DNA of 64,000 nucleotides, from the NCBI GenBank assembly GCA_021405315.1, contig QWIH01000001.1:89376-153375 (forward strand), written 5' to 3'. The number at the start of each line of letters is the position of its first letter. Position 1 is the stretch's first letter. A program made the translations under genes and the position numbers. The stretch is from Leptolyngbya sp. PLA1 (GTDB taxonomy: Bacteria; Planctomycetota; Phycisphaerae; Phycisphaerales; UBA1924). Shown in pieces: positions 41,875 to 53,554 of this stretch. The notes beneath the pieces were generated by a model. It was not told the origin of the DNA. It worked only from the letters and a program-made list of their open reading frames with translations, and did not search any database.

Positions 41875-41887
41875 AGCTCTTTGACAA
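41875..41887 (+). promoter_or_regulatory. boxA antitermination element in the rRNA leader
   Basis: AGCTCTTTGACAA differs at one or two positions from the rRNA boxA core (TGCTCTTTAACAA). In E. coli this RNA site loads NusB-S10 so that RNA polymerase ignores Rho on the untranslated transcript. Its presence ahead of 23S, with no 16S in between, shows that this unit has its own leader. Confidence 0.75.
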
Positions 41888-42160
41888 CCGGATACGGACG
41901 AATATCTCGCCCCACACGGGCGCGGAGGTCCCCCCCCGGGGTAACCAAGGCGAAGCCGTGTGGGAGCAAAGAAAGCTGCAACTAGATTGAGAAGTTAGTT
42001 CGAGTTCTCGAGTGCAGCGCGCAAACAAGGCGATGTGACTCGCCGTCGACCGCAGCCGCAAGGGTGCGAGCGATGGCGGGATGGATTGGTGCTTGTATCC
42101 AATCCACGGCAACACGATCGGCACTCCGGTGCGGGCCATCTGGCCTCAGCCTCGGCGTCC

Positions 42161-44924
<2,764 letters not shown>

Positions 44925-45091
44925 AGTCGCCGCGACTGGATTGGTCGTCGCACATCGCGTGCGTTGCGCTTGGCAACTCGATTCGCTTTCTTGAGCCGGT
45001 ACTCCCGGCTGATATTCGTCCGCTCCGGTTACGCTCGGATCCCGCATCCGAGTCTGACCGGCGCGTCGCCGAAAGGCGCCGTGCCCGGTTT

Positions 45092-45197
45092 GTCGGTGAA
45101 CATGGGCGGAGGGAAACACCTGTTCCCATCCCGAACACAGCAGTTAAGCCTCCGCCGCCGATGATACTGCACTGCGGGAAAGTAGGTCATCGCCGAC
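45092..45197 (+). rRNA. rrf: 5S ribosomal RNA
   Basis: About 106 bases, bounded by a terminal stem GTCGGTGA (45092-45099) with TCGCCGAC (45190-45197). The conserved core TTCCCATCCCGAACACAGCAGTTAAGC and the GATGATACTGC loop identify it. It is shorter than the common 115-120 bases; short 5S rRNAs are known in planctomycetes. The 167-base spacer after 23S holds no tRNA. Confidence 0.94.
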
Positions 45198-45201
45198 TCT
45201 T

Positions 45202-45240
45202 GAGCCCTCCAAGGTAAACCTTGGAGGGCTCTTTTCGTTT
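45202..45240 (+). terminator. Terminator of the rRNA operon
   Basis: A perfect 13-bp stem (45202-45214 with 45219-45231) around the loop TAAA, followed by TTTTCGTTTTTG. It begins 5 bases after the 5S gene. Confidence 0.95.
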
Positions 45241-45713
45241 TTGCCTCTCCCGTGCCACCATGCCCGCGACCTGTTCAGCGGCGCGGTGCCGCTGCCTGGG
45301 CGGCCAAGCCGCCGGCGCGGACCGCGTGAAGGGGTTCCGTCACAGTCTGCATCGACCCGCGTTGACTCGCCGGTGCAGTGGGGGGGGCGTCTCTGCAACG
45401 ACGGCGCCCACGCGAGGTGCGTTCTGATGCGTGCTTGCGAATGGGCCGTCCACCACCGGAACGCATGTTCTGCGAGCCCGCGGCACCGGCCCGAACTGGG
45501 CCCGCAGGTGCGGATCCAAGATCGGCCGGCGAGTCCATTGCGGTCAGGGGCGAACAGATCGGGCCGCCGGGGATGCCAAACCGCCTCAGGCCCAAGGAGA
45601 GCGGTTCCGGCAGCCGCCTGCGGGTTCCGGGCTGATCTCGACGCAGTTAGGTAAGCCCGGAGCAGCCTTGCGAGTGTCCGGAGTGCCGACCTCCTGCAGG
45701 TTGTGTCCGGAAA
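45241..45713. other. Gap without a recognised gene
   Basis: About 470 bases between the rRNA terminator and tRNA-Met. Frames on both strands are Arg/Gly/Ala-rich and conflict with each other. I see no further tRNA or regulatory structure. The 3' trailer of the minus-strand tRNA-Met must lie here. Confidence 0.45.
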
Positions 45714-45788
45714 TGCCGAGGGGCGGACTCGAACCGCCGACCTCCGGGTTATGAATCCAGCGCTCTAAACCAGCTGAGCTACCTCGGC
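45714..45788 (-). tRNA. tRNA-Met(CAT)
   Basis: A 75-base cloverleaf on the minus strand: acceptor GCCGAGG with CCTCGGC, discriminator A, D arm GCTC-AGCTGGTTTA-GAGC, and anticodon loop TTCATAA with CAT. The T arm is GGCGGTTCGAGTCCGCC. The anticodon stem has a G-T pair and an A-C mismatch at the base next to the loop. The first acceptor pair is Watson-Crick and the D loop is of elongator type, so elongator Met is favoured over initiator; tRNA-Ile with lysidine at C34 is also possible. CCA is not encoded. Confidence 0.9.
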
Positions 45789-45872
45789 GGAGGGACGGAA
45801 GAGTATGCCGAGAGGGCAAGCGAGGCGAGTCGCGGGCTTGCCGTCCGCATGCTTCTGCGGCTGCTCAGGGGC

Positions 45873-48341
45873 TCACGGTGCCGGTTCGGGCAGCAGGCCC
45901 CGGTAGTAGGCAGCTCTGCGGCTCTCTCCCGTCTCGTCAAGCAAGCGCACGAGGTCGCGCGTCGCTGGAGCCAATGCCGCGGGCAGCGGGCCGGTGCCGC
46001 CGTCAACTCGGTCAATGGCGTGCTGGAGCGTCGTGATCGCACGGGCCCGGTCGCCCTGGGCGGCAAGTACTCGGCCCAGGCTGGCCTCGGTGATGGCGAG
46101 TGGGAGAGCGTCCGGGGCGAGGGTTTCCTCACGGATGCTGAGGGCCTCGGTAAACGCCCGGGCAGCGGCGTCGAGCCGGTTCAATCTGAAGTAGCAAGTG
46201 CCGAGGCTGTGGGACATGTGCCCGATGGCCGGGTGCCTGGCCGGATAGACGTCGCGCGCGCCCGCGAGCGCGGACTCGAAGAGCGGGAGGGCCTCTTCGA
46301 GCCGGCCCAAGGTTCCGAGCATGGTGGCGAGGTTCATGTTCGACTGGAGCACCAGCGGGTGCGCGGGGTAGAGCAGGGCCTCCCGCATGAGCAGCGACTC
46401 ACGGATGAGGCGCTCTCCGGTTTCGGCGTCGCCCCGATCGAGATAGACGCCGGCGAGGTTGTTGAGGCTCTCGGCAACCTCGAGCGACGGCTCTCCCCGC
46501 GAGAGCCCGCGGCGGATGGCGAGGGCACGCTCGTGAGCACGGATGGCCTCGTCGGTCCGATCGAGCGCTCGCAGGGCGGTTCCCCAGTCGTTCCAGGCGC
46601 GGGAGGTGTCCTCGTTCTCCTCGCCGCGGGCGGCGACGTGCTGGTCGAGCGCCTCGCGGAAGAGACGCTCAGCCTGCTCGGGGTTGCCCGTTCGAAGGCG
46701 GAGAAAGCCCATGTCCATCTTGCTCTCCGCGAGGTCGTGGTGGTCCTCCGGGAGCAGCGTCAGGCGGGTGTTGAGCGCCGCGGTAAGCTCCTGTTCTGCG
46801 GTCTCGTACTCCCCGAGCGTGACGTAGACGCGCCCGATGGCGCTACGGACCGAAGCCTGCACGAGAGGCTGGGACTGCAGATCGTACTGGGCCCGCTCGC
46901 GTGCCTGCTCCATGGCATCACGGACCGAGACGTCGGGGCCGAGGCTGTCCGGGCTTGCGGCCTCGAGCACCTGGCGGAAGAAGTCCGCGACCTTCTCCGC
47001 CTGGTCGCGTGCGACATAGGCGGAGTCTCGCTGGCGCGACGCGGAGTCGGCCTGCTGGGCGATGCCGCCCCCGCCGGCGAGCAGCAGCAGGCAGGAGAGC
47101 GAGCCGAGGGACACGCCGACCGGATTCCGCCTGACGAACTTGGAGGCGCGATAGGCGATGGTGTCCTTGCGGGCCTTGATTGGGAGCCTCGCGAGGTAGC
47201 GGTCGATGTCCTCGACGAGGGCCTCGACCGACGGGTATCGCCTCGCAAGGTCCCTGTGGAGGCAGGCGAGGATGATGGTGTCGAGATCGCCCCGAAGTGT
47301 TCGGCTCAGGCGCTGGGGGTCGGGCCCTGCGGAGTGCCCGGTGCCCGTTGTCGGCCCGGCGGCGTGCGGGGAGGCGCCGCGCGTTGTCCGCGGCCGCGTG
47401 ACGGCGAGGCTTGGACGAGTGGGGTCGGTGCCGCAGACCACACGCTCGATTTCCTCGAAGGATCGGGTGTGGAACTCGTAGGGCCTGACGCCGGTCAGGA
47501 CCTCGAAGAGGACCACGCCGAGGGAGTAGACGTCGGAGGCTGTGGTGATGGGCAGGCCACGGATCTGCTCGGGGCTCGCGTACTCGGGGGTGAGGCGGCG
47601 GAACTGGGGCGCGGTGACGGACTCTGCCCTGGAGTGGGGGCCGAGCACCTTGGCGATGCCGAAGTCGAGCAGCTTTGGCTCGCCCTCGGGTGTGACGAGG
47701 ATGTTGGAGGGCTTGAGGTCCCTGTGGACCACGAGGCTCTGGTGGGCGGCCCGCACGGCGTCGCAGACGCGGCGGAACAGGCGGACTCGCTCGTCGATGG
47801 GAAGGCCGCGCTGAGCGCAATAAAGATCGATGGGGGTGCCGTCGACGAACTCCATCACGAGGTACGGACGGGCGTCGGGGGTAACGCCGGCATCGAGGAG
47901 GCGGGCGATGCCGGGGTGGCTGAGGGCGGCCAGCGTACGACGCTCCGCCCGGAAGCGGCGGAGAACCTCCTCGGAGTCCATGCCGCGCTTCACGACCTTG
48001 ATGGCGACGCGCTGCGTGAGGTGCTCGTCGTCGCGCTGTGCCTCGTAGACGACTCCCATCCCGCCGGCGTCGATCCGTCGCAGGAGCGTGTAGGGGCCGA
48101 GTGCGGTCCCGACGAGATCGTCCTCGGCATCGACGGGCAGGAGTGAGGGGAGCGGGGTGCCCAGGGCCGGGGCATCCATGAACCCGTCGTCGGCGGCGAA
48201 CTCGAGGAGCGAGCGGACTTCGGAGGCGAGGTCCAGGTTCCCGTCGCACTCTCGGTCGATCGCGGACTGGCGTTCCCCGGGTGGAAGGGAGATGATCTTG
48301 TGGAAGACCTCCTGGGCCTGATGAAAGAGTGGGCGGGTCAC
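45873..48341 (-). CDS. Serine/threonine protein kinase with TPR domain
   Basis: An 822-residue membrane-linked kinase. After an 80-residue helical start comes a Hanks-type kinase domain: G-loop RIDAGGMGVVYEA, Lys in RVAIKVV, catalytic loop VVHRDLKPSNILV, DFG in LLDFGIAK, and EYASPEQIRG. A transmembrane helix (VGVSLGSLSCLLLLAGGGG, about residue 400) links it to many tetratricopeptide repeats (LGEYETAEQELTAAL, RTGNPEQAERLFREAL, LGRLEEALPLFESAL, and others). The GTG at 48341 overlaps the ECF sigma stop by 4 bases, a pairing common in planctomycetes. The TPR part probably senses or docks partners. All catalytic residues are present, so it should be active. Confidence 0.93.
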   Translation of the reverse strand: MTRPLFHQAQEVFHKIISLPPGERQSAIDRECDGNLDLASEVRSLLEFAADDGFMDAPALGTPLPSLLPVDAEDDLVGTALGPYTLLRRIDAGGMGVVYEAQRDDEHLTQRVAIKVVKRGMDSEEVLRRFRAERRTLAALSHPGIARLLDAGVTPDARPYLVMEFVDGTPIDLYCAQRGLPIDERVRLFRRVCDAVRAAHQSLVVHRDLKPSNILVTPEGEPKLLDFGIAKVLGPHSRAESVTAPQFRRLTPEYASPEQIRGLPITTASDVYSLGVVLFEVLTGVRPYEFHTRSFEEIERVVCGTDPTRPSLAVTRPRTTRGASPHAAGPTTGTGHSAGPDPQRLSRTLRGDLDTIILACLHRDLARRYPSVEALVEDIDRYLARLPIKARKDTIAYRASKFVRRNPVGVSLGSLSCLLLLAGGGGIAQQADSASRQRDSAYVARDQAEKVADFFRQVLEAASPDSLGPDVSVRDAMEQARERAQYDLQSQPLVQASVRSAIGRVYVTLGEYETAEQELTAALNTRLTLLPEDHHDLAESKMDMGFLRLRTGNPEQAERLFREALDQHVAARGEENEDTSRAWNDWGTALRALDRTDEAIRAHERALAIRRGLSRGEPSLEVAESLNNLAGVYLDRGDAETGERLIRESLLMREALLYPAHPLVLQSNMNLATMLGTLGRLEEALPLFESALAGARDVYPARHPAIGHMSHSLGTCYFRLNRLDAAARAFTEALSIREETLAPDALPLAITEASLGRVLAAQGDRARAITTLQHAIDRVDGGTGPLPAALAPATRDLVRLLDETGESRRAAYYRGLLPEPAP

Positions 48342-48925
48342 CTGGCCTCCGACTGGGAGAGCTCTCGGCGGAGCCACGTGCGGGCGAAGGCCCACTCACG
48401 GGCGACGGTACTCGCGGACACTCCCAAGGCCCGCGCGACCTCATCGACGGGCAGGCCGACGTAGTACCGCAACTCGACGATCCGTGCCTTCTGGGGGTCG
48501 AGGGCGGCCAGCTTGGTCAGCGCGTCGTCGAGGGAGGCGTGGTCGATCGTCTCGGCGGCGCTCGCGAGCGTGTCGCCCTCAAGCCGAACCGGCGAAGCCC
48601 CTCCGCCCCGCTTGTCCCGTGCCCGGGCGCGGGCGTGGTCGGTGAGGATGCGGCGAATAGCGATGGCTGCTGCCCCGAAGAAGTGGGCCCGGTTGTCCCA
48701 CGAGGTGTCGCTCGGGCCGACAAGCCGGAGGTACGCCTCGTGCACCAGCGCGGTGGGGCTGAGGGTGTGCTCGCGCCGTTCGCCCGCCATGTGCGTCGCG
48801 GCGAGCGTCCGGAGCTCCTCGTACACCAGGGGGAAGAGTTCGTTGGTGGCGACGCAATCGCCCTGCCTCGCCCGGGAGAGGAGTTGGGTCACCGCCGCGG
48901 ACGTGTGTTCACGAGGTGATGTCAT
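48338..48925 (-). CDS. ECF-like RNA polymerase sigma factor upstream of a kinase
   Basis: A 195-residue sigma factor of the planctomycete ECF-like group (TIGR02999-type), which begins VTQLLSRARQGD. Region 2 has VYEELRTLAATHMAGER and PTALVHEAYLRLVG; region 4 has LAALDPQKARIVELRYYVGLPVDEVARALGVSASTVAREWAFARTWLRREL. Such factors are paired with Ser/Thr kinases and may be regulated by phosphorylation rather than by an anti-sigma factor. The ATG at 48925 matches the family N-terminus; an upstream ATG at 49009 is possible. The stop overlaps the kinase start (GTGA). Confidence 0.93.
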   Translation of the reverse strand: MTSPREHTSAAVTQLLSRARQGDCVATNELFPLVYEELRTLAATHMAGERREHTLSPTALVHEAYLRLVGPSDTSWDNRAHFFGAAAIAIRRILTDHARARARDKRGGGASPVRLEGDTLASAAETIDHASLDDALTKLAALDPQKARIVELRYYVGLPVDEVARALGVSASTVAREWAFARTWLRRELSQSEAR

Positions 48926-49119
48926 CGATCGGCTCGCGGAGCCAAGGACACGGGGGCTCGGTCCCGACGGCTCGTCATGCGTCACCCCTGCGGTTCGGCT
49001 GTCATGCAAAGGCCAAGGATCGAACTGAGCGGAACTCGGAGGTGCCGAATACGCTGCACCCGTGCGTCTGTATCGTCGCGGCGCCCTCGTGATTATACGG
49101 GCAGCGGAGGTCTACTTTG

Positions 49120-50091
49120 ATGCGTGCAGGATCGGCCAAAGGGGGCTCTGGGGTGGGTGTGGCGGCACTCGTGCCGTTGGTTCTGGGCTGGGTTCTGGCG
49201 GCGGGTCAGGCGGCGAGAGGGGAGCCGATCCGGCTGTCCACAGGGGAGGTTCTCGACGTGAGGGTGGTTCGGGTGACTGAGTCGGCGATTGTCGCCGAGC
49301 ACCCGCTGCTCGGGACGCTGACCATTCCCAGGGATCACGCGGAGGTCATGGCCGGGCCATCAGGTGGGGTGGAAGCGTCTCCGGGCGGAGCTGCGCGAGA
49401 ACCTGAGGCTCCCGCAGTTCCTCCGCCTCCCCCCGAGGTTCAATGGAAGCGGTCGATCAGCATGGGTCTGGCCGGCACGGAGGGGAACACGGAGTCCGCC
49501 AGCGGTCGTGTGGGGCTGGACGCGAAGCGGGCGACCGCCTCCATGGACACGATGTTCGCGGGGGGCTACCTGTACGCCACGAGCGACGGCGATCGGACGA
49601 AGAACCGGGTCGAGGCCGGGATCCGCAACGACTGGAAGTTCGGCGAGAGCCGCTGGGGACTGTTTGCGCAGGGCAAGGTCGAGTACGACGAGTTTCAGGA
49701 TTGGGACCTCCGAGTGTCCGGGGCGGTCGGGCCGAGCTATCGATTCATCCGGACAGAAGCGACAAGCCTGCGCGGCCGGGCGGGCCTGGGGCTCAGCCGT
49801 GAGTTTGGGGGAGAGTCAAACTCGGTCACCCCGGAGGCGATATTCGGGCTGGACTTGGAGCACAAGTTCTCGGAGCGGACGGTGCTGGCGGCGGGGGTGG
49901 AGTGGCTGCCGAGCCTTTCGGAGTTTCCCCAGTTCCGGGCCGGGGGACACGTGGGGGTGAAGACGGTGCTGGACGCGGCGGCGGGCATGAGCCTGCACGC
50001 GGGGGTTGCGGATCGGTACGACAGCAGCCCGGGAGCGGGCGTTGGGCGCAACGACTTCGAGTACTTCGTGACGCTAGGATGGGACTTCTGA
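49120..50091 (+). CDS. DUF481 (YdiY-like) outer membrane beta-barrel protein
   Basis: A 323-residue protein with a signal peptide (VAALVPLVLGWVLAAGQAARG). A small beta domain of about 60 residues follows (IRLSTGEVLDVRVVRVTESAIVAEHPLLGTLTIPRDH), then a Pro-rich linker. The barrel is DUF481-type: ISMGLAGTEGNTES at its start, then alternating strands with aromatic girdles, ending FEYFVTLGWDF with a terminal Phe typical of outer membrane insertion. ATG 49120 has GGAGG 8 bases upstream. It is convergent with nothing and is followed by mscL. The role of DUF481 proteins is not known. Confidence 0.85.
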   Translation: MRAGSAKGGSGVGVAALVPLVLGWVLAAGQAARGEPIRLSTGEVLDVRVVRVTESAIVAEHPLLGTLTIPRDHAEVMAGPSGGVEASPGGAAREPEAPAVPPPPPEVQWKRSISMGLAGTEGNTESASGRVGLDAKRATASMDTMFAGGYLYATSDGDRTKNRVEAGIRNDWKFGESRWGLFAQGKVEYDEFQDWDLRVSGAVGPSYRFIRTEATSLRGRAGLGLSREFGGESNSVTPEAIFGLDLEHKFSERTVLAAGVEWLPSLSEFPQFRAGGHVGVKTVLDAAAGMSLHAGVADRYDSSPGAGVGRNDFEYFVTLGWDF

Positions 50092-50189
50092 CCGGCGGGA
50101 ACCCACGGCGCGGCCGGGGAATCTTCTGACCCGCGCGTCAGTGTCGTCCGGCCTCCCGGGCGGCGTCTTGCATCCAAGGGAGAATTCAC

Positions 50190-50624
50190 ATGGGTTTCGT
50201 CCAAGAGTTCCGTGACTTCGCGATCAAGGGGAATGTCTTCGACATGGCGATCGGCGTCATCATGGGCGGCGCCTTCGGCAAGATCGTGGGTTCGCTGATC
50301 GAGAACGTGCTGAACCCGATCATCGGCAAGATTGCGGGCAACGTCGACTTCACAAACCGGTACATCAACATCTCCGGGGCAACGCTCGCGGAGAACACCT
50401 CCTACGCGGATGCGAAGAAGCTCGGTGCGATGCTCGGATACGGTTCGTTCATCGGCGACGTGATCAACTTCCTGATCCTCGCGTTCGTGGTGTTCCTGAT
50501 GGTGAAGATGTACACCGCCGCCCGGAAGCGATTCGAGGAGCAGAAGCCCGCGCCGGCCCCTGCGGGGCCGACGACGGACCAGAAGCTGCTGACCGAGATC
50601 CGCGACCTGCTCGCGAAGAGGTGA
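50190..50624 (+). CDS. mscL: Large-conductance mechanosensitive channel
   Basis: A pentameric inner-membrane channel that opens in hypo-osmotic shock. The 144-residue protein has FRDFAIKGNVFDMAIGVIMGGAFGKIVGSLIENVLNPIIG (the first helix with the pore-lining Gly/Ala pattern), a periplasmic loop, the second helix VINFLILAFVVFLMVKMY and a charged cytoplasmic bundle ending LLTEIRDLLAKR. GGGAG lies 9 bases upstream of the ATG. It is followed by a strong terminator. Confidence 0.98.
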   Translation: MGFVQEFRDFAIKGNVFDMAIGVIMGGAFGKIVGSLIENVLNPIIGKIAGNVDFTNRYINISGATLAENTSYADAKKLGAMLGYGSFIGDVINFLILAFVVFLMVKMYTAARKRFEEQKPAPAPAGPTTDQKLLTEIRDLLAKR

Positions 50625-50646
50625 CCGCAGAACTGACTTGGCACGA

Positions 50647-50681
50647 GGGGCTCCGGCGCAGGCCGGGGCCCCTTTGAGCTT
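50647..50681 (+). terminator. Terminator of mscL
   Basis: An 11-bp stem (50647-50657 with 50662-50672, one G-T pair) and GCAG loop, followed by TTTGAGCTTTT. It lies 22 bases after the stop codon. Confidence 0.8.
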
Positions 50682-50893
50682 TTGGGACCCAGTTGGTGCC
50701 GAGGTTTTCCGCTCGCTGTGGGGCGGCTCGCAGGGGTACCATGGGGGGGGGGTGGCGCGCGGGCTTGGCCCGCGGAGAGCCGCCCCGGGAATCGCCGGCG
50801 CCAACGATCGGGCGGGAGCCACGGATCGGGCGGAACCAGCGGGCGGTCCCAAACGGAACACTGGATGTGCCGCCGATGCGGGAGGATGTGTGT

Positions 50894-53554
50894 ATGTCGA
50901 AGCGCGATGCGTTCCGCGGGGATTCGTGGCAGTTGCCGATCGAGGCGCTCGAGAGCCGTCAGTTGCTCGCGGGGGTGACGGTCCTGACGCACGGCTACGA
51001 GTCGGGCGGGAACTTCCCGGACTGGGTGAGCGCCATGCGGCTGGCGATCGAGAGCCGTGCGGGCACACCGTCCGTGGACACGCGGGCCCTGCACCTGCAG
51101 GTGGCGGGCGACGGGAGCGAATCGACGCTGTTCGACGCGCGGGGGCAGGGGCAGTTCTTCCAGGCCGGGCGGGCCGAGGCGGTGATGAGCGTCGACTGGG
51201 CGTCGGCGTCGAACAACAACGTCACGCCCTCGCTGGGGGCGCTCGTGGACACCAGGCTGATCGCGCAGAACATCTTTCTGTCGCTGTTTGGCGTGACTTC
51301 GGAGGTCGGCAACCCCGCGCCGTTGGCGGAGCTTCCGATTCATCTGATCGGCTTTGACCGCGGGGCGGGCGTCATGTCCGAGCTGGCGTGGCTGCTGGGC
51401 CAGAAGGGGATCTGGGTAGATCAGGTGACTGCGCTGGATGCGCACCCGCTCACGTCCGCGGACCCGATCCGCTCCGGGGGCGAGGACCCGGCGATGGCGT
51501 TCTACTCCAACACCCTGTACCTGGACAACTACTACCGGACGAACGACGCGTCCTGGGCGAACCCGGCCGGGCAGAGCCTCACGGGCGCGTACAACCGTCT
51601 GCTTGACCCGATCCTGGGACTGCACCCGGATGTCCACGCGGCGTACTACGGCTCGATCAACGTGGCGGCGACGACGGACGGTGACGGGAGAGTCATCGAC
51701 AACAACTGGTACGGCGGCGCTCCGCTGGGTCCGCGCACCGCTTCGGGGTTCAAGTACTCCCGGCTGGGCGGCGGGCCCACGTTCCTCGAGGGCCGTCTCT
51801 CGCAACTGGGTGGGGTGGCGGTGAGGCCGGCCGCACCGACCAGCGGGGATCAGTGGCCCAACGTCGCAGGGATGACGATCGCCTCGGGTGCGACGGTGAG
51901 GCCAAGCCAGCCTCTGACAGTTCCGTTCGCGTTCGGTGATCGCGACAGCGGCGCGACGATTCACTTCTTCTACGACACGGACACCAATCCGTACAACGGG
52001 TGGGTGGGCCAGGCGGCGATGGTGAACATGCCGCAGACCGCGTTCATCAACTCCACGGTGCAGATCACGGGGACGGACATTCCGACCGGCGCGTACTACC
52101 TGATGGCTTCTGTGAGCGACGGGCAGCACACGCGGTACTCGTATGCGCAGAACCTGGTGACGGTGCTGAACGGGTTCGAGTACGAGGCCGTGTTCCCCGA
52201 GGGATACGCGGCGGATCACATCAATGAGTTCGTGCCGATCACGAACACGAACAACGTGCCGGTCACGTACGAGCTTCACGCGCGATACGAGACGGGGGAT
52301 CGCGACCAGCTCATCGCGAGCGGCACGATCGCGGCGAACACGCGGGGCGGCGTGACGATCGCGGAAACCCGGAACCCCGCCGCCACGATTGTCCGCAAGA
52401 ACGAGCCCTACGCGCTCGTCCTTCGGTCCACGCTGCCGCTCGCGGCGACGTTCAGCCATTATGACTTCGGCACGACGATCGGCGAGTCGTTCACGTACCA
52501 GCGCTCCACGCAGTGGACGTTCGCGGACGGGGTGAAGGACAACGTGCTGGGCCGGGACTACATCCTGGTGTACAACCCGACGGGCTCGGTGGCACCCGTG
52601 ACGCTGGAGCTGTACACCGTCGAGGGGCTGGTGTACACGGACACGAGGAACGTGGGGGCGGAACGCCGGGGCGGCTGGAGCATCTCGGACATATCCCAAC
52701 TGGGTCTTGGGGCGTACTCCGCACGGGTGACCTCCACAGCCCAGATCGTCGCCAGCCAGTCGCGGTACCAGCCGGGGAGGGCGCGCGGATACGGCGCGCT
52801 GGGCTCCGCCGAGGGCGGCGCGCTCGCGGGCATCGTGCCTCGGATCAACTACGAAGACTCGTTCTACGACGTAAATGGGAACGACCCGTCCGGCACCCGC
52901 TACACGGCGGACTCGTTTGTTTCGGTCCTGAACACGAACAACGCGCCCGCGACCATCACGCTCCACTTCTTCGTGGACAAGATCGGCCAGAACGATCCGG
53001 CCCCGATTCCGCGGGTCGTCATCGCCCCTGCGCGGGGACGGACGACGCTCAGCATCCGTGACCTGGGGCTGCCCGCGGGCCGGCAGTTCGGCGTGGTGTA
53101 CCGCAGCAATATCGCCGTCACGGTCTCGGGGTCGGTCTACCAGGGTCAGGATGGGACCGGCGTGGTGGCGGCGACGTACGCCGCGACGCAGTGGCTCTTC
53201 GGCGAGGGCTACATGGACGCGAACCGCGCGGGCGGTCAGATCATCGAGGACATTTACCTGTTCAATCCGGGAGCGTCGGATCTCGACGTCACCATCACGT
53301 TCACGTTCACCGACGGCGGGACCGTTACCGTGACCAGGACGCTCGACGCCCGGGAACTGGACGACGTGAGCGTCGACCAGTTGGCCGCGGTCACCGGGCG
53401 GGCCCGCGAGCAGTGGTACGGCATCAAGATCACGGCTCCAACGTACTTCGTCGCGGGGATGGAGCACTGGGACGGCGGCAACGGGGGTGGGTTCCAGACC
53501 TTGGGCTCGATGTTCGGTTCCATCACGAACTTCGCGGGCGTGCTCACGCTGTAG
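50894..53554 (+). CDS. Large surface protein: LEPR-XLL-type N-terminus, hydrolase-like domain, beta repeats
   Basis: An 886-residue protein. Residues 14-27 (LPIEALESRQLLAG) match the planctomycete LEPR-XLL export-associated motif. Residues about 28-330 form an alpha/beta hydrolase-like domain: LTHGYESGG near 31-39, the elbow LIGFDRGAG at 151-159, and TALDAHPL near 179-186. The usual nucleophile Ser (GxSxG) is Asp155 here. From about 440 onward come four related beta-sandwich repeats (FPEGYAADHINEFVPITNTNN, TFADGVKDNVLGRDYILVYNP, SFVSVLNTNNAPATITLHFFV, LFGEGYMDANRAGG), as in bacterial surface adhesins. GGAGG sits 9 bases before the ATG. It is convergent with thiE, overlapping by 11 bases. Confidence 0.82.
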   Translation: MSKRDAFRGDSWQLPIEALESRQLLAGVTVLTHGYESGGNFPDWVSAMRLAIESRAGTPSVDTRALHLQVAGDGSESTLFDARGQGQFFQAGRAEAVMSVDWASASNNNVTPSLGALVDTRLIAQNIFLSLFGVTSEVGNPAPLAELPIHLIGFDRGAGVMSELAWLLGQKGIWVDQVTALDAHPLTSADPIRSGGEDPAMAFYSNTLYLDNYYRTNDASWANPAGQSLTGAYNRLLDPILGLHPDVHAAYYGSINVAATTDGDGRVIDNNWYGGAPLGPRTASGFKYSRLGGGPTFLEGRLSQLGGVAVRPAAPTSGDQWPNVAGMTIASGATVRPSQPLTVPFAFGDRDSGATIHFFYDTDTNPYNGWVGQAAMVNMPQTAFINSTVQITGTDIPTGAYYLMASVSDGQHTRYSYAQNLVTVLNGFEYEAVFPEGYAADHINEFVPITNTNNVPVTYELHARYETGDRDQLIASGTIAANTRGGVTIAETRNPAATIVRKNEPYALVLRSTLPLAATFSHYDFGTTIGESFTYQRSTQWTFADGVKDNVLGRDYILVYNPTGSVAPVTLELYTVEGLVYTDTRNVGAERRGGWSISDISQLGLGAYSARVTSTAQIVASQSRYQPGRARGYGALGSAEGGALAGIVPRINYEDSFYDVNGNDPSGTRYTADSFVSVLNTNNAPATITLHFFVDKIGQNDPAPIPRVVIAPARGRTTLSIRDLGLPAGRQFGVVYRSNIAVTVSGSVYQGQDGTGVVAATYAATQWLFGEGYMDANRAGGQIIEDIYLFNPGASDLDVTITFTFTDGGTVTVTRTLDARELDDVSVDQLAAVTGRAREQWYGIKITAPTYFVAGMEHWDGGNGGGFQTLGSMFGSITNFAGVLTL

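Noticed and set aside
45849..48146. A 765-residue open frame on the plus strand opposite the kinase
   Set aside because: Antisense to the Ser/Thr kinase with intact HRDLKPSN and DFG motifs. The translation has no recognised domain.
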